Assembly: GCA_945910005.1 (NCBI GenBank)
Contig: OX246739.1
Span: forward strand, 4,990,001 to 5,054,000
Length of the DNA: 64,000 bases
Direction: 5' to 3'
DNA from: Isoperla grammatica
Taxonomy: Eukaryota > Arthropoda > Insecta > Plecoptera > Perlodidae
Made by a program: the position numbers and the translations under genes. Shown here piece after piece: positions 1 through 15,300 of the stretch. Every line of letters starts with the position of its first letter. Position 1 is the stretch's first letter. Under the pieces are notes generated by a model. It had not been told where the DNA came from. It saw only the letters and a list, made by a program, of their open reading frames with translations, and did not search any database.

Positions 1-3000
1 AAAAAACACAAAAAAACAAGCGCCAACTCTTGGGCACTTTATGTGTTAATGTCGGTGTTTGTAAGTATCGGGATCGGATCCAATGAATGTTGCAAGAAAT
101 GTATCCTGGAACTTCCTGTACTTGCGCTATCACTGTTAACAAATAATTCAAAACTGCTAAAATGGCGCTTACAACTATAGCATCAATTCTAGTAACTCGT
201 AGAGATGTGTAAAACAGCTGTTCACATCCCATGTTCTCTGATCGGTAATGGAAGCGAACAATAACACACAACCCGCACAAAAATACACTGGTTAAAAATA
301 GCTCGTTAAACCGAATCGATGCAGCCTTTTTGTAAAGTGCTTGTTATCTTTCTTGACAAAAATCACAATACACGTTTTAATTGGTTTCATCTTCGCCGTT
401 GGAATAAAAACAAAAACTGTGAGACTTCATTTTGCACATATCAAAGAAAAATAACCGAGAGCAAAATGTTTCGGATTGTTTGCTTAGTGGAAATTAAAAA
501 GGATATAACTTTATTTCTAAATATACTCTGGCTTGTTTTTTATTTACATGCAATCATGTTTATGCAGGTGTTTTATCTGTTTTAAAATAACCCGAGAGCC
601 GATTAAAAAATTACAATAAAAACAATGTCAATGCGTTTTGCGTATCGTAAAACAACAATGTATTTAAAACAAATACTGTTGAACAACAGTGTTCTGACTT
701 CTGAGTATCACACCAGACGCCATATTTTGACAAAACTCGAATTATTTACACACATATTATTAGTATCACATTAGTTTTATTCCAGGACTAAAGGTTCATA
801 AACAAACACGATTTACTTCACATGAAATACAAAAGCAACAACCAATAAAACAACAAACACCACAACAAACAAATAATTATTTGATACTAATTCAAGACTT
901 GAGGTCTTCACTCAATTTTTTAGTAACGGAGTCACGCAATATAATATATCTATATGATTTTTTTTACTTATGAAAACTGCAATTAAACTGTACTAATTTT
1001 TCATAAATGAACAAATAAATTCTTGACTCAGTAAATATGGTGCCCGTAGCGAAGTTAACATCGGCGAAGGGTAGAACTTCCAACTGAATATTGGATCCAC
1101 CAATCAGCATCTATGAAATCAAGTCAGCTGACACCCAAAATACTTATTTGGAAGTCATAAGACTTGACATTACCAATGTCACTACTCGGCACAACATGTA
1201 TGTACGTTAGTGAGGCCGAACCCAGCCGGGTGGGGCTTTTTCCTCCGTTTCTCATCTGGGAGACAGATATGTGAAAAGCGGTGAAACGACTTGGAGATTA
1301 TTCGTATTCTAATTCACGCTACGTGGTTAAAGAGAAGTCTATAGTACTTATAAATATTCATAGCACGAATATCACGATAGCTGTGAAATTTATATTTTGG
1401 TGACATCATTCATTTTTTCCATGCGATCTATAAGTCAACATTCTGACGTGAAAAGCGCTTAAAATCCACTTGCGCGCAAACTCCTTGCATAGTTAATTTG
1501 CACGTAGTTTTATGTAAACTAAACTATAGCTATAGTCAACATAGTTTAAATTAGAGTTCTTATAACATGGCTACTTGCATCATCTTGGTAAGCAAACGCC
1601 AATTACAATACGTCCACGCCAGTTTATGATAAATGGCTCAACGCTATCATTTTATGGTAAATGTTGGGAGAGTATTTTGAATTTGCATTTACAATTTTGA
1701 TTAAAACCTTATTTTTCTTCTTATAAAAAAAATTTTAAAGTTAAATGTAAATGTCTTAACTGATGATATGCAGTCCAATTATTCTAACGTATTCTATTAA
1801 TAAGAAGGTGCTTTAGAAAATAAAATCTTAGAGCACAGAAATATTTCGGACAACAAAATATGTTTACATATTTTGCAATATAGTAAAACATAAGACATTT
1901 AAACACACATTTTTGTATAAATAACACGAATTACAACAAGATGATGGTGCCATAAATAAATAACATATACAACTTACTACTTAGATGTATCACAAGTATG
2001 AAAGTGTATAAATCTCCCGTATTTCATGATATACACATTTCAAACTTTCTCTCATACGTTCCTTGTTTAGACTGTTTGACTTACTGTTTGTATCATTGCT
2101 TACCATAACTTAAGCTTCTTTAAGATGAATGCTCAAAGGTACCGCCTTTGTTTAAGATGGCTTATTGTGGCCCCTCAACGATCCACCAGGTAACAGTTGT
2201 GTTTCAAGCTCCTTTTTTAGACATTTATTCTTGAATATCATGCAATTTACCTTCAACATGCTGATATCCTATAATGTTAGGTAGTATTATCGATTATATT
2301 GATTATGTTTACTTGTTGTGTTTCTGTTTTGTAGTTCTTATGGCCACAGATTGTCTGCATGCAGTTGTTGCATGCAATATTTCACTTGAATAAATAAATA
2401 TATACACCAAACCAGCAATGTTTGTTTGAGATTTATTTACTTTTAAACTTTCAGTAAAATATAGAAAAAATTACAATTATTTTGAATAAAGCGAAAATGT
2501 TTGCACATTTACTTTTATATATACTCTATATTTGCTCATATAAGAGACAATAATATTATGATTTATTATTTGTGTGTGGATGTCATTTATGTTGATAGTA
2601 TGTACTTTGATTGTTATTGCTTCCATAACATTACAAGGTTTATTGCATGAATAGGAGAAGTTGATCGTGCAATAAAATAGACAACAGCCATTGTGGCCCG
2701 CTGGCAGTCGACCGCCCATTGTCTGTAGACCTCAGTATGCTATATGGCCAAGTTTGATTATCACGGGAACACGACTGTCACACAACTAAAATACTGTCTT
2801 TGTTATTTTCATTGTTGACCAAGGAAAAAGGAAAAAGAAGTAACGTTTCATATGAAACTCGTCGCGAGGTTGTGAGTTGAGTGAAAAGCTGGTGCGCGTC
2901 GCTTGGAAGCGTCCTAGATATGGAGTGGTTGAAAATGGATTTAATCACATTTTAACTCGCGCTCTTCCTCTCGGACAATAGAAGCAATCACTGAGATGTG

Positions 3001-3310
3001 TCGCCATGTTGCGACCGCTAGTAATGAGTTATGGTGGTGGGGGGAGAGGGGAGGGGAAACCCTAGGACCGATGGCAATAAGTGCAGGTCAAGAATAAGCC
3101 CCGTGCTGACAGCGTTGACCTCTGAGAGGCTTCTTAGCTCGCCGGCTTAGCGGCCAAACAAAGCAAAACAATATCCGGCTTGATTCGCCCTAACTTCGGC
3201 CAGAAAGAGTTTAGAGTGACAGTACAACACTGGACATAAGAAATCCTCATGTGTGTCGTATTCATTCCTAAATTACCAAAATTTGCGACACAGGCCCGCA
3301 AACTTCAGAA
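1..3310. other. No gene seen
   Basis: AT-rich non-coding DNA with only short chance frames. No repeat was recognised with confidence. A GC-richer patch at 2860-3200 has no coding signal. Confidence 0.6.
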
Positions 3311-3473
3311 ATGTTTTTTTTTTTACGTGCGATTATGTTTTGCGCCCTATTGTTCGTTGTATTATTTCAATGATATGTAAACAAGTTAATTCAGAGACAA
3401 AATGCTCCGCTGAAAGTCGAAAGCATGCCCCCGCTTACCGGTAGGATGCTCTGCCCACCTAGCTACAGGGACA
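3311..3473 (-). mobile_element. tRNA-derived SINE-like unit
   Basis: The minus strand starts GTCCCTGTAGCTAGGTGGGC, an A-box-like tRNA head, with a B-box-like GCTTTCGACTTT about 50 nt later. It ends in an A-tail (the T run at 3314-3324 on the plus strand). The head-to-tail order and about 160-bp length fit a short SINE or a retroposed tRNA-like gene. No clear target-site duplication was seen. Confidence 0.5.
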
Positions 3474-6400
3474 TCAATCTGTTGGTGGGCTAATGACAAC
3501 GAAGTGTTGAGATGAGTTTTTTTTTTTTTACAATGTCACAATCCTTTCTAATGTGATACGAAATAAAACGATTTTTGTTGTTGTTGTTAGATATAAGAGA
3601 TATTTATACTACGGTGTTTCGTTATTTTGTTTCGAGTGGATGTTTAAACACAAAGAAAGCGTTGAATTGTCAGTTTCGTTAAGTGCGATTTTTACCCTAG
3701 GCTATAAAGCGTAATTAAAGTGCCCGCACGCCCCCGTGCCCCTCTACCCCACCCCTGAAAAAAAAGAATGGGTTCGCTTTATCCTTCCTGAGTTCATAAC
3801 AATAATACAAATACACAAAGTATTCCTACCTTATGAAATAAAAAATGCAACTTGTAAATCGGACCATAGGGACCATAACTGAGCAATGACTGTTTCTCTG
3901 TCCACCGCTCCCATCTGATTCGGCCGTACTAGATGTATGATGAGGGCTACAGCAGAACCAGAGTAAAAAATAAAATGTAAAAAAAAGAGTAGGTAAACCG
4001 TTATCTGTGATATTTACCTGACATATTACAATCCCATTCATGTATTCATGTTGTCAACATTGCATCGCTAAAATAATTGTTCGTTTCTTATACGGTGTAA
4101 GATGTATCACTATACTCAAGAGATGATGCGTCCCCTGAACTGTACCGACCCCTCCACTTCACGCTTGGTTGAATTATCGAAACATTCACCATTTAACTTA
4201 TACTAATTTAAATCTTGATACATCACATTTCACGTGTTGTGGTGTAGTTGGTTACATAACCTTTGCGTGTGTCAATAGATTCAGCTAGTTGTGTAAATTT
4301 ATATACGCGCGGAAACTAGAAATACCTATTTCGCTTCCAGCCAAACATCTGTTCTATATTGTAATAATAGTTTTATTGTACATCTTTCCAAACAGAGCAA
4401 TGTGTGCATTATTTTCCATTTCCGTGCACTTAATACGTAATTGTAATAACGATACCACTGCCATTGGGCATAGAAACTGCGTTTTACCGCTATATCTACC
4501 TCACTCGTTTTAAAGGGAGACCGACATAGATTAATTTAAATATGTATATCGCACTAATTCCAAGTCAAAAAGTAATAATAATATAATTTAAAAAAGGGGA
4601 GGTAAATTCTTCTTGTGTATCATCGTCGGGTGTCGTTAAAGAGCAAGACATCGCTCTTCTCACGATAACCGCCCCCCCCCCCCCCCCCCTAACCCATCCA
4701 CTCATAAACAGCGATGTAGTGCAAACCAGATTCTTCGTGACAAATTGCGAGTTTATTCAGTGAGAATTGATTTTTAATCAGCGCGAAAGCTGATGTTGAT
4801 CTTTTTATGGCGAACTCTGTACTTCAACCTCGGAGAAAGTTTCGTCAACAAACCTGAACACAACGAATACTCACTTTATTAGACACTCCATCTTATTTTT
4901 TGGGCTGAATCTTCATTCATCTTCATCTCTTTTTTATCTTTGTTCATCATTCTTCGTTATAATGGCAGCTTTGACGCAAAATGTACTTATTTAGTTTAAT
5001 TTACTATGAGCTTATAAGTGTAATGTTGTTGCAAACAAGTATGAGAGAGCGAGAGAGAAGGGGGGGGGGGGGGAGCCGGAGAATGAACGAGAGAGAGAGA
5101 GACGTTTTGAAAGACAAAGATGTAAGCGGTTGACAGGCATGAAGAATGTACAATAGTCAAGATTAAATGGAATATTGTATGTTGAATTGAAACCACGGTA
5201 TTTGTACGGAGATTGTCTGCAAGCGGCACGAGGTATGTGGATTCCGCTTGAAAACAGTAAAAGCATCCTAGCAAGTAATTTTAAAGTTCTTTGTATTCAA
5301 ACAAATCAGTGCGTATTTCTAGTTCAACCTGAATTAAGAATATGAGTTGAAACAAAATTTAAAATATTCATTTAAATTAAATGTCTTGCTGGCAAATTCT
5401 AATGACATACCAATTTGTTGAATGACTATAATGTACAACATTTGTCACGATATTCAATTCCGTCTCAAACTATGGGGTGGTTATTTAAAGCACTACAGTA
5501 CTTTACAGCTATGTTTTATTCTAAATAGACCTACATTGTTTCAGATGACATCAATTGCCAACATTACGATTTCTACAATCGTGTATATTTACATACCTTT
5601 ATAATAACACAGTTAATTATAACACACAACACATGTACAACTGTTTCACACTTTATAGTGATTTAAACTTTTATTCCAGTGTATTAGTTCAGTCAATGCC
5701 ATAAGATATTATGTTTACTTGCGTGTGTATGAGAGAATCAGGTATGTTTGCGTGTAAGTGACTGTGCATGAACCTATTCATCCTTTATCAATTCTGATGT
5801 GGTAAATAAGTGATACCCTTGCGAACTCGAGAGAGTGACCAGGCTATTTTAACCAATAGAAGGAGCCAATCCCCCCTAATCTGAGACCAGCATCGGCCAA
5901 GATAGATTGTTCTTTCAACGTCATTTTTATATGCTGCTAATTAAGATCATTACTACTATAACTAGGTATATAATATTGCTTCTTGGAATGTCAGTACTTT
6001 GCTTCTAAGTTAGTTATTTGATGGTTAACGACGTAGTCGACAGCTTATTAGGTTGTATGACATCTTCGTAATCAGAAACGTGATACATCTCAGAGGTCGT
6101 CATAAGGGGTGGCCAAGCGGTGGGAGGGGGTGTGGAAGGGACAGGTGATCTCTTTTTGTCGCCTCTTACGACTAGGAGAGTCACCCTGGGCATATCTACA
6201 CCCGGGCCCAGACTGGTCTTTGCCACTAAGAAAACTCCGTGTTCAATATAAGTAAATGTGTTCTCTGGAACTGCGCAGCTAGGTAAGTGTGCGTCCACTT
6301 GATGGGCGAGTGAATAATGCACACCGATCTGTCAGAGAAGTTAAGATAACGTTTGCGTGCTCGCCCCACGGACAGCTGAGCCTAATTAAATGATTTCACC

Positions 6401-9400
6401 ATGAAGTCACGCGCGAGCCACGCTGCGTGCTTTAGCGGGCCGTGATTTCTTTCATTCCGACACGGAACCAGGATGCCGTGGCTAGCAAGCCACACAGGAA
6501 ACCGTAGAAAACAACGATCCATTTGCAGTGATTAAAAAGAAAAAGACAAATTGGTGGAAACGAAAAGGATAATATATTGCGTTGGAAGAAACCCGTGTGG
6601 TGGAACTGTACTCAGATCTTAGTTACCATTTATGATCAATGTTACTTTTTTAAAGTGGTTGTTTTCCTGTGTAAATGTGTGTATCTGAATAAGTAAGAAT
6701 CAACGTTACGAATGTTCAAGTTTTAATACAATGTCAACAAGGTAACTTATTAGAACAGGTAACATGATGAAATATATAATTTTACTAAAAAATGTTCTTC
6801 TATAAGTTTGAAGTGTAACATTCCAATTCCCTTCTGCAGCTTATATCAAACAATATGACAAAATAACAGAGAACAAGAACTATAGAAATAAAGCATCAGG
6901 GTGTCACTTTTACCAACATAGTCTATTAAAAGAAAAAAAGTAGAACCTGAAAAAAGTCTCAAACATTTGTAAACATTTTAACTACCTATAGCTCACGATG
7001 AAACGGACGGAGGATTAGTTCTATGAAGGCTAGAAGTAGAACAATATTCTATATGGATGGACAGTATGCACAATTAAGGAGCTTTTCATCTTCAAATGTT
7101 ATTAGTCATCTTAATTTGGACTCAACTTTGAAGTAAACGCAGCCTATCGCAATAATAATTGCGGTGTTAAACTCTAAAACATTATGTTGAATTTTATAGG
7201 CTTGTTTGTTCGTTGAACTTTAATTTAATTTCAGAGTCAATATTCGTCTACAGTTCGATCCATATCAGCTTGGAACTATAGACAATACATTTTCTAACAT
7301 GTTGATGAAGTTAGTGAAATAGCTCTCCTATAGCTCTAAAATGCAGGTACAGTATTATAAGTTTTTCCTCTTTGATGTAAATCAGGTATTTCATGGCAAT
7401 CACAGCAAAGCAGCAAATAATATAACATGCTAATTCCGAAAGTGGTTTCTATACATGGTCATTTAGATCGCAATGGGTTTTATTTAACATTAGTGAGGCT
7501 ACATCTTCAGCGGGTACGAGTCACATGATTACCGACAAAAAATATGAATGAGAAATTTCCCCTTTGAAGCAAAGTGTTGTGGTTTTCAGCGCTTTAACTA
7601 GACTGAGTGCTTCAGCTCGGTTTATTTAAACTGAATTTCCGTACATCCAAGGTATTCAAGTGTAATATTGGCGAAATGCTAATTTGAAGGATTTGAAAAC
7701 GCTTTCCATTGCTCTCAATAAAAAGGTCTGGTAGTTTTTTTCGTTTTATGAAAAGCGCGTTCGCTGACGCTCTTTCAATGTTTTCAACCACTTTCTATCA
7801 CGGTGTATGTAATTCCGAAACTCAGGTAGCTTCTATTCCAAATCAATAGAAGCGAGTTTTAGTAGCAAGAGTAAAAAACAAGAACGGAACCTTTCGTATA
7901 AAAACAGCTTGAATTACATTAACTACATTTATTTTTACGATCCGTCTACATGTAAAATGTATCTATAAATGACTATGAGAGTAAAAGTAGAAATAATAAT
8001 TATAATAATTATGATAACCTATTCTACGTTGGCGTATTTTTGGACTAAAATCCGTAAGTACTCGAAAACGACCACGAACACTTTCTCTAAATCATTATTT
8101 TAAGTTGTTCACAACCTATTTATAAGTAGCTACACCTGATATATCTCCTCTTCGTAACTCATAATGCAAAGCTTAATCAATGTTTATTTTTTATAGCGTT
8201 GACACAGCTAGTATACGTCAACGTTGTAAAATCTCGCTATGCAAGTCTCAATAAAAAGAGATAACACCAAATTCATACGAGTTGAACGAGAGATTTAGGA
8301 TATAACTGAGAGAAGAGTTTCAAGAACAAGAGATGTATAATGAGATTGGGAAAGTTGGGGGAAATTGGCTATTTTGAATAGGATGGCGTTGTTGAACGGC
8401 AACAGCTGTAGCCATATGTCGTCGGTGTGGGGTCATCAGTGACAACAGATTTGTGAGTGCAAGATAGCTGTATAGATATATTACTAACTGTTGTAGGGAT
8501 ATTAGTTATTAAGCAAAACTTCATTGAAAAATGAAAAAACTCTGTCCTTACAACAATTGATGCTTCATTTGGTTTAGTAATATTATGCATAAACTCAAAT
8601 TAGACACAGAGAATTTATAGAAGTGATTAATTAGTATAGTTTATGCCCGGTATATTTTAGAATTTGCAGTTTTGTAGGCTATATTTATTTATTTTGATAT
8701 TATATGTTATTTTATCGGCTATACATCTTTTTTGTTTTGTACCATTCTCTTTAGTAAATCATACATGATTTTATTTGGCTTTCCTCTTAAAAATGGACAG
8801 CTTTGATTGATAATGTTAACGGGTCAACAATTTACTTCGTTTCGAAGTATCGTAAATAATAATTGAATAAAATATAAACTTTGTTTTCATTTAATGTCGC
8901 ACGAAATGTGTGTACGATATGTAGTAATATCAATTGTCAACTTCCTCCTAATAATATTCAAGATTGTTTTAACTGATAACTTCAACACTCGTATTTAATT
9001 ACGTCCACATTGTGGATGGATGAAGTCTGAATCATTTTATAAATCAGTTTTGTAACTGAGTTGGTAGATAAGTATTAGTACACTTGGTTTGCATTTATTT
9101 ATTTATTTGCTAATATATTTCCGTTTCTGTAGGTATATTTATCGCAAGGAAAACAATTTCATCTTACATTATTATATTTGTTTGATGAGAATACGCCCAA
9201 ACAATAGGTGTGTGCACGTAGCCCACCTTTCCGAAGTGAAGTAAAATGAAATGGACGGGATATGGTTTCATTTCACCGAGGACTGCGTGGCGGACGGTTG
9301 AATCAAATTTAATTAATGTTCTTGCCAATAAGAGAATTAGGAAGCCAAGGAAGCGAATAAGATTCTCAGCACGCGAGGCGGAGAAGAACTCAAAGACTGA

Positions 9401-12026
9401 AACAAAGGGGAAAGCTTTACTGGAATTTGTCTGCCTTATTTAACCGTTATACAGTTGGAACGAGCTGGTGTATAGACATTGTTTTTTAATTGTCGATTAG
9501 TAGAAATTGCCGCGATGCTTGTCCAATGTAATTTACAACAATTGCTGTACGGGCGTTCCATTAACAAGGAAATGGAATTGAAAACATGTGTCTATACTCT
9601 GTGCATGGAAACATATGTGTGGAGAAGGAAACAAATAATGGATTTGTTTCCAAGAAGTGAAAGACAAAAAGCACATAGAGAGATTGGATTACACAGGTTG
9701 GAATGATACCACGGGTAACAGAAGTGAAAAGCATGGGCGGTAAAAAAGTATTTCAAGAATAGTGTTTGAAGTTTGAGTAAGATAAAACTAATGTGGAGAA
9801 TGCATGAAGACAACTTGTTTGAAGTACTTTCCTGGTATTAGTAATTGATGGCATCGTTTAAGATCTTATAAGTTTCTCTCATGTATATAATATTATGCTA
9901 ACAGTCATAAATTATACATTTTGATTGCTCAAGTGTATGAATAATTTATTACACACCTTGATTCAATGCGAAGCATAACTTTTCGGTATCAACTCTTCTT
10001 GTATACACAATATAGTAACATTAGAGAGAACATCGTATTGTAGTGTATTCATTGACATTTACCCGCCCTTGAGAAGGAATGCCGATGTTGGACACAAAAA
10101 GCTTCTGTAGACAAGTACAGTAGTTTACTTGGACTTAGCTAGGCTAAGGACTAAGTACAAAGTACTTACATCAAGTAGGCCACAAGGGGTTCAAGGAGAG
10201 AGACTGAACAGGCCAGTCCGTGACCAGAAAAACAACATAAGTCAAGGTAGAGGAAAACGTGTCCACAAATGTAAACGAGGACGGCAAATGAGCGATGCAG
10301 GTGAACCACGATAGCAAAACCATCTCGGTTCATGGTTGCAGACTGTTGTGAATGTGCTCCATACGAGTTAACTGGTTTAGAACACTAGTGATGCTTGAAG
10401 GATTGTAGGGTACTCTCTCCCCTCCCCTCCCCTTCAATGGTAGATGTTAGTTTATTAAAAATACTCTATATGAAATGAAATATTTCTGTGGAGAATACAC
10501 AATTTTCATTTAATTCCAAACAACTTACAGAGCTAACATTTCTCTCGCCGAGTAGGAATAAAAATGAAAAGGATATAATTACGCATTTCGAAAAGAATTT
10601 CTCTCGCATTCAATAAGATTTTCTTATGAATAATTTTGTTTGCATTTTAGATTCTCGAAAGGAATTTTCGTACGCGTTCCAGGAAAGCGTCTCCCTTGAT
10701 GTTCTGGAACACGTTCACGCTTATGTAGATGTGCATATGGGTTTTTGCTCTCTCAACCCTGCGACGGGATTTTTGTCGAGATCAATACAAAACCAGACTT
10801 GGAGTAGGAATTCAGCCGGAAACAAATTATCGCTCCTGAAACCCAATCATCCGACGGATTCTTTTCTATCGGCCGGGTTCTTGAAAGAAGACAAGATGAT
10901 GGAGATGTGAAGAATCCCGAGCAGGGATTCAGGTTGAGTAGCGAGATACGTTGATCGATGATGTCACTAATACCTGCTCCCTTATAAATACAATGATTGT
11001 CTTTCATGACGACTGTGTCTTGCCGTGACCAATAGAGGAGGATCAGCGGTATAAAATTATGTTTTAGTTGGGTCTTTCTACGTATTTACCAATAATGGGC
11101 TTACACATTTTGTTTAGATATCCATATTGTGGGGTGACATTAGTCATGCATTTGTATGGTTCAAAACATTGTTCCATTGGGAGAAATTAATTATTCGCTT
11201 TAAATTTCATCAGAATCTATTCTTCCGCATTTCATTTCAAATGAAACTAGAAAAAGTAATATAAAACGGAATAAAATTAATTTTGTCAGTCCTATGTCCA
11301 TGCGAAAAATGAAATAAACAGATACAAATGTTTGAGTAATTATCAGGAATACCATGTGGTCTTATTAATGGAACTTCCTATGTGTACATTCTGGTACACT
11401 TTTGTGTTGGGACGGATATCTAAAATAGTAAACAAAACTACTCCCGCATTGTCTAGGAAAATTAGTAACTACAAAACTAAATTCACAAGCCGTAGTTTAC
11501 ACCACGGATGGGATACTGTCTTTGTGTTGATGGTAGGTACGCACAGTTATTGATGGACACCACTTTAGAATCACTGGTTTAAAATCATGACGATCGCACT
11601 ATCGAAGAACATAATTACATAAATATAGAAAATGGTAAATATATTATTTAGTTAATTATATTGTTAAATAATGTTGACGTTTTTATTTTGAGGAGCAAAT
11701 TAAATATCTTATACATTTTATTGTAAATGTTGTGTTGTTCTTACAACCATACATTTTTATTTTCTAAAATACACATTATACAATACATTTTATACACATG
11801 TCCCAGTGTGACGTGATCGTAACCTGTCTCTATCTATCAACAACAACGGGAACAATGTTATCGTCTTCCGCAGCCCCACTTCGCAAATTACTCCCCGCTA
11901 AATCCACATGGCTCAGCGGGCCGGGGTGATGACGGGTATAACTGGCAATTAATGGAAGTGCCACAGGATTATCTCGTGACGTGACGTGAGGTCGGTTTAC
12001 TAAATCTAACATCTCTTGACCTGCTG
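3474..12026. other. No gene seen apart from a repeat-like island at 6014-6322
   Basis: AT-rich non-coding DNA. It holds an 18-nt C run (4672-4689), a GA tract with a 14-nt G run (5043-5102), and a GC-richer stretch just before the MITE (about 11800-12000). None has recognisable coding content. Confidence 0.55.
6014..6322 (-). other. GC-richer island with possible interspersed-repeat core
   Basis: On the minus strand an open 102-codon stretch includes GTCGTAAGAGGCGACAAAAA, a motif I associate with widespread animal interspersed repeats, next to CCCGGGTGTAGATATGCCC. No protein family is recognised. It is more likely an old repeat than a gene. Confidence 0.3.
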
Positions 12027-12307
12027 AAGCGGGGTTTACATAAATGACTAGTGATTATTGACTAACCCCCGTGACAGGCTTCTTTCATTGGCTGGGAGGG
12101 AGAATACTGCGCTCTGATTGGCTGTGACTAAGGTTTGTCTTGACTTGACTAAGGAATTGAACATATTTCAATTTTTTGGTGAAGTCAAGACAAACCTTAG
12201 TCACAGCCAATCAGAGCGCAGTATTCTCACTCATAGCCAATGGAAGAAGCATGTGGCTTAATCACGGAGGCTAGACACTAATCACTAGTTATTTATGTAA
12301 ACGGCCC
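12027..12307. mobile_element. MITE-like foldback element
   Basis: Arms of about 120-126 bp (12027-12146 and 12182-12307) are inverted copies separated by a 35-bp spacer. The inner 60 bp of each arm is almost perfect (CAGCCAATCAGAGCGCAGTA with its complement). The outer parts have substitutions and small gaps but keep the TTTACATAAAT end region. No coding capacity and no clear target-site duplication were seen. This fits a non-autonomous DNA transposon or foldback. Confidence 0.8.
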
Positions 12308-15300
12308 TTAAACGAACTCGGATTCAAAATGTAATGACTTGTTCGTATGGAGAGATGGGGGTAGGGCTGAGATAATACTTGCCACCACGGTTTCAAGAGT
12401 TATCTCAAAACTTAGGAGTCGACAGATTCTCGTATGTGTGATTGTGTTATACAAACACAACCATGTCAGTTTCTTCATTTTTATAAATGCATGTTTTTTA
12501 AGAACATAAAACTACATTGTAACTACATTCTTATGTTTACATACAATACAACTTTGCTCCCAGCCCAGGCACGGCAATACCTCATTGCTCATTAACTGAA
12601 GGGCAGATGGAACTGAAATAACTATATTCGGGTCACATATAGTTGGTTACATTTCTGAAACAACTCGAGAGCCTTTTTATTATAAAAAAACTCATTTTAC
12701 ACCTCAATTGTATTTTTGTAAATCATTTGACGTAATAGCAATCGTCGATTTACAATACTACATATTACATAATACTACTATACTTTCCACCGAACCATTA
12801 AACCCACTTATGCGTCATTGTGGACATTGACAGGTCGCATTCAAAAACTCCACAACCACTCGACGAAGTAGGTAACGACACCTATTCAAATACTAAATAC
12901 AATGATCAATTGTCCTGTGCTGGAAACGAGCGATGCACTTGATTTGATCATCAAACTAAACGAGAGAACATATCGATAAAACCCGTTGGAAAGTTGTTAA
13001 TACGGTTGCCAGTAATCAAAACAATATTGGCAATAACAAAATGAAGCTCTCATTAAACAAATCCCACTTAACCAAAACTTGCACTTTCCAAATGCGTAAA
13101 TTTCAATCGCGATTTACTTTCTTCCGCGGACGTCAGCTTACTGGAGGGTTGTGTAATCTCACGCCTGAGAAAGAAAGTAGGTGCTGCCGAAAACCTACGT
13201 AGCGTTGCACTCCTGATTGGTTGGTTATATTTGTGAAACTATCAATACTGAGAATCATTTCAATAAAGAGGAAGTGGTGTCACACATCTAAATATTACAC
13301 AAAATAGCACAACAAACTTCGTGTTAACTTTGTTAACATGTGTGTTTGCTTTTAACACACTACTTCACATAGTGAGTTTTGCTATGAGCCTAGAGGAAGG
13401 TACATAATGTTCCCATGCCGAAATCGTGGAATAAAATCATAATCAATAAACGAGTGTAAAATAAAGAATGTTTCTTTTCTCAAAAACCATTATTTGATTC
13501 CTTATAATTAACATTGAGGAATGAATGATATGCTCCAAAACGTATTTTGTGTAGATTATTGGACTGTGTGGAACACATTTATCTAAATGTGTAATTTTAA
13601 CAAAATAATTGTATACAAGTTGTAACGAAATAGTTGATATCTTATTGACCTACCGAATTAGTCTGGTAAGTCACCACTGGAAGTATAGATTAGGAGACTA
13701 GCAGACCTGAAAGGGGATACCAGACTGTTATCGGGGTAGTAAAGAGTAGGGGGAGGAGGGAAGAGAGGAGCAGGATGTAAAGTACAATAGTGAAAAAGTT
13801 GGGCATGTTAAACGCTAAGGGGAAGTGAGGAAGAGAGACTGTCCCTCGAAACGACTGGAGGAAGGAAACACAGAGCTGCATGAGACCGTGACGAGGTATT
13901 TACATAACGCGAGAGACGAGTCCAGCCGGCCAGAATATTACGCTAGGACGGATAAAACTGGAGGATTATGGTTGCCAAGTCAACTCCGCCCGACGCAGAG
14001 AAGGTGAGTTGTTCAATATTTATTCACTCCGTTATGTAACAAACAGATTCGAAGTCTTCATTGTGTGAACTGCGTTTGGAACGTTGGTGAGTCGATTCCT
14101 GATAAAGTCTCTTAATTAAAATTCATAGTGGTTCGTTTATATTACGGGTATAGATTAACTAATAGATTGTGAAAATTTGACATCATGGTTGATTCATACA
14201 ACTATTGTTTAGTAGTGCTAGATTCAAGAGTTCAAAGAATCGGTTCGCACAGTTTCCTAAGAGCAAATAATTTCATGCAGAAGGTTCTTGCACACGGAAT
14301 AAGCATTTCGTTTGAAATCACTTCAAGAGACATAGTTATGTAAGTACTAAGTGAAAACCAAGTATAAGCAATCAAAGTTTCAAATTTGATTACGTGTAAA
14401 TACAAAATTAAATTATTTTATAACCTTAGTCATACTACAATTGGCTATAAACAGAATAAATGGACGCCTTTCATTAGTTAATTCTAATCATGATTTAAGG
14501 TCTTAGCTTGTGAGCTTTACCAAACACCAGATGAAAACAAAATACAACATATTACATCAAAATCATAACAACACAGGAAACACTTGGCAAGCTCAAAAGA
14601 ATTCTATGTTGGAAAATAGGAAAAAGAGAAAATAAAGTATTAAAAAACTTTCTACATATTTATAAGAAGTGAATACTCAGCTAAACAGGTAATTCAATTA
14701 GTTTCTTAACACAGCAATTTAAATAATATGTAGAATGCTCTTACAATGAGAAAAAATAATACGTGTGTTAAAATAATGGCTTTTTGTTATGTACGGTATT
14801 TGTATCTGCAAGGTTTTAGCACAAAAATTCTTTTTATAAGCACCGCAACTAATTTTTTAACGACGAGTAGACGAAAAAGGAACTAACAAACTTTAACGAA
14901 CCGACGTAACATGCACACTTTATAGATTATAAGCTTAAATATAAAACTCATTGAATACTTTTTAAATATTTCAGAGAAGTATGTTAAGAGCAATGTGTAG
15001 CTTTTGCTTTATAATAAGTTTAATTGTTAAAAACTTTGTCTGTAGTTTAATATTACACAGCTTTACATAAGAGCATCAAAAAAAGCTCTTCTGTTTTACT
15101 CCAACTCTTTGATCATTATAAACGTAAAGTAAATGACGTGGTAGAAAGATAAGCCAGGTCTGGTAAGATAATTCTGGCATCCACATAGGGTGCCCAAAAA
15201 TGGGATCACTTACAAAGAATACTATTACATTGGATACATTGTAATTGTAATAAAGTTATGCCCCGACTAAACGGAAGGATAAACTCTCTGTAAAAAACTC

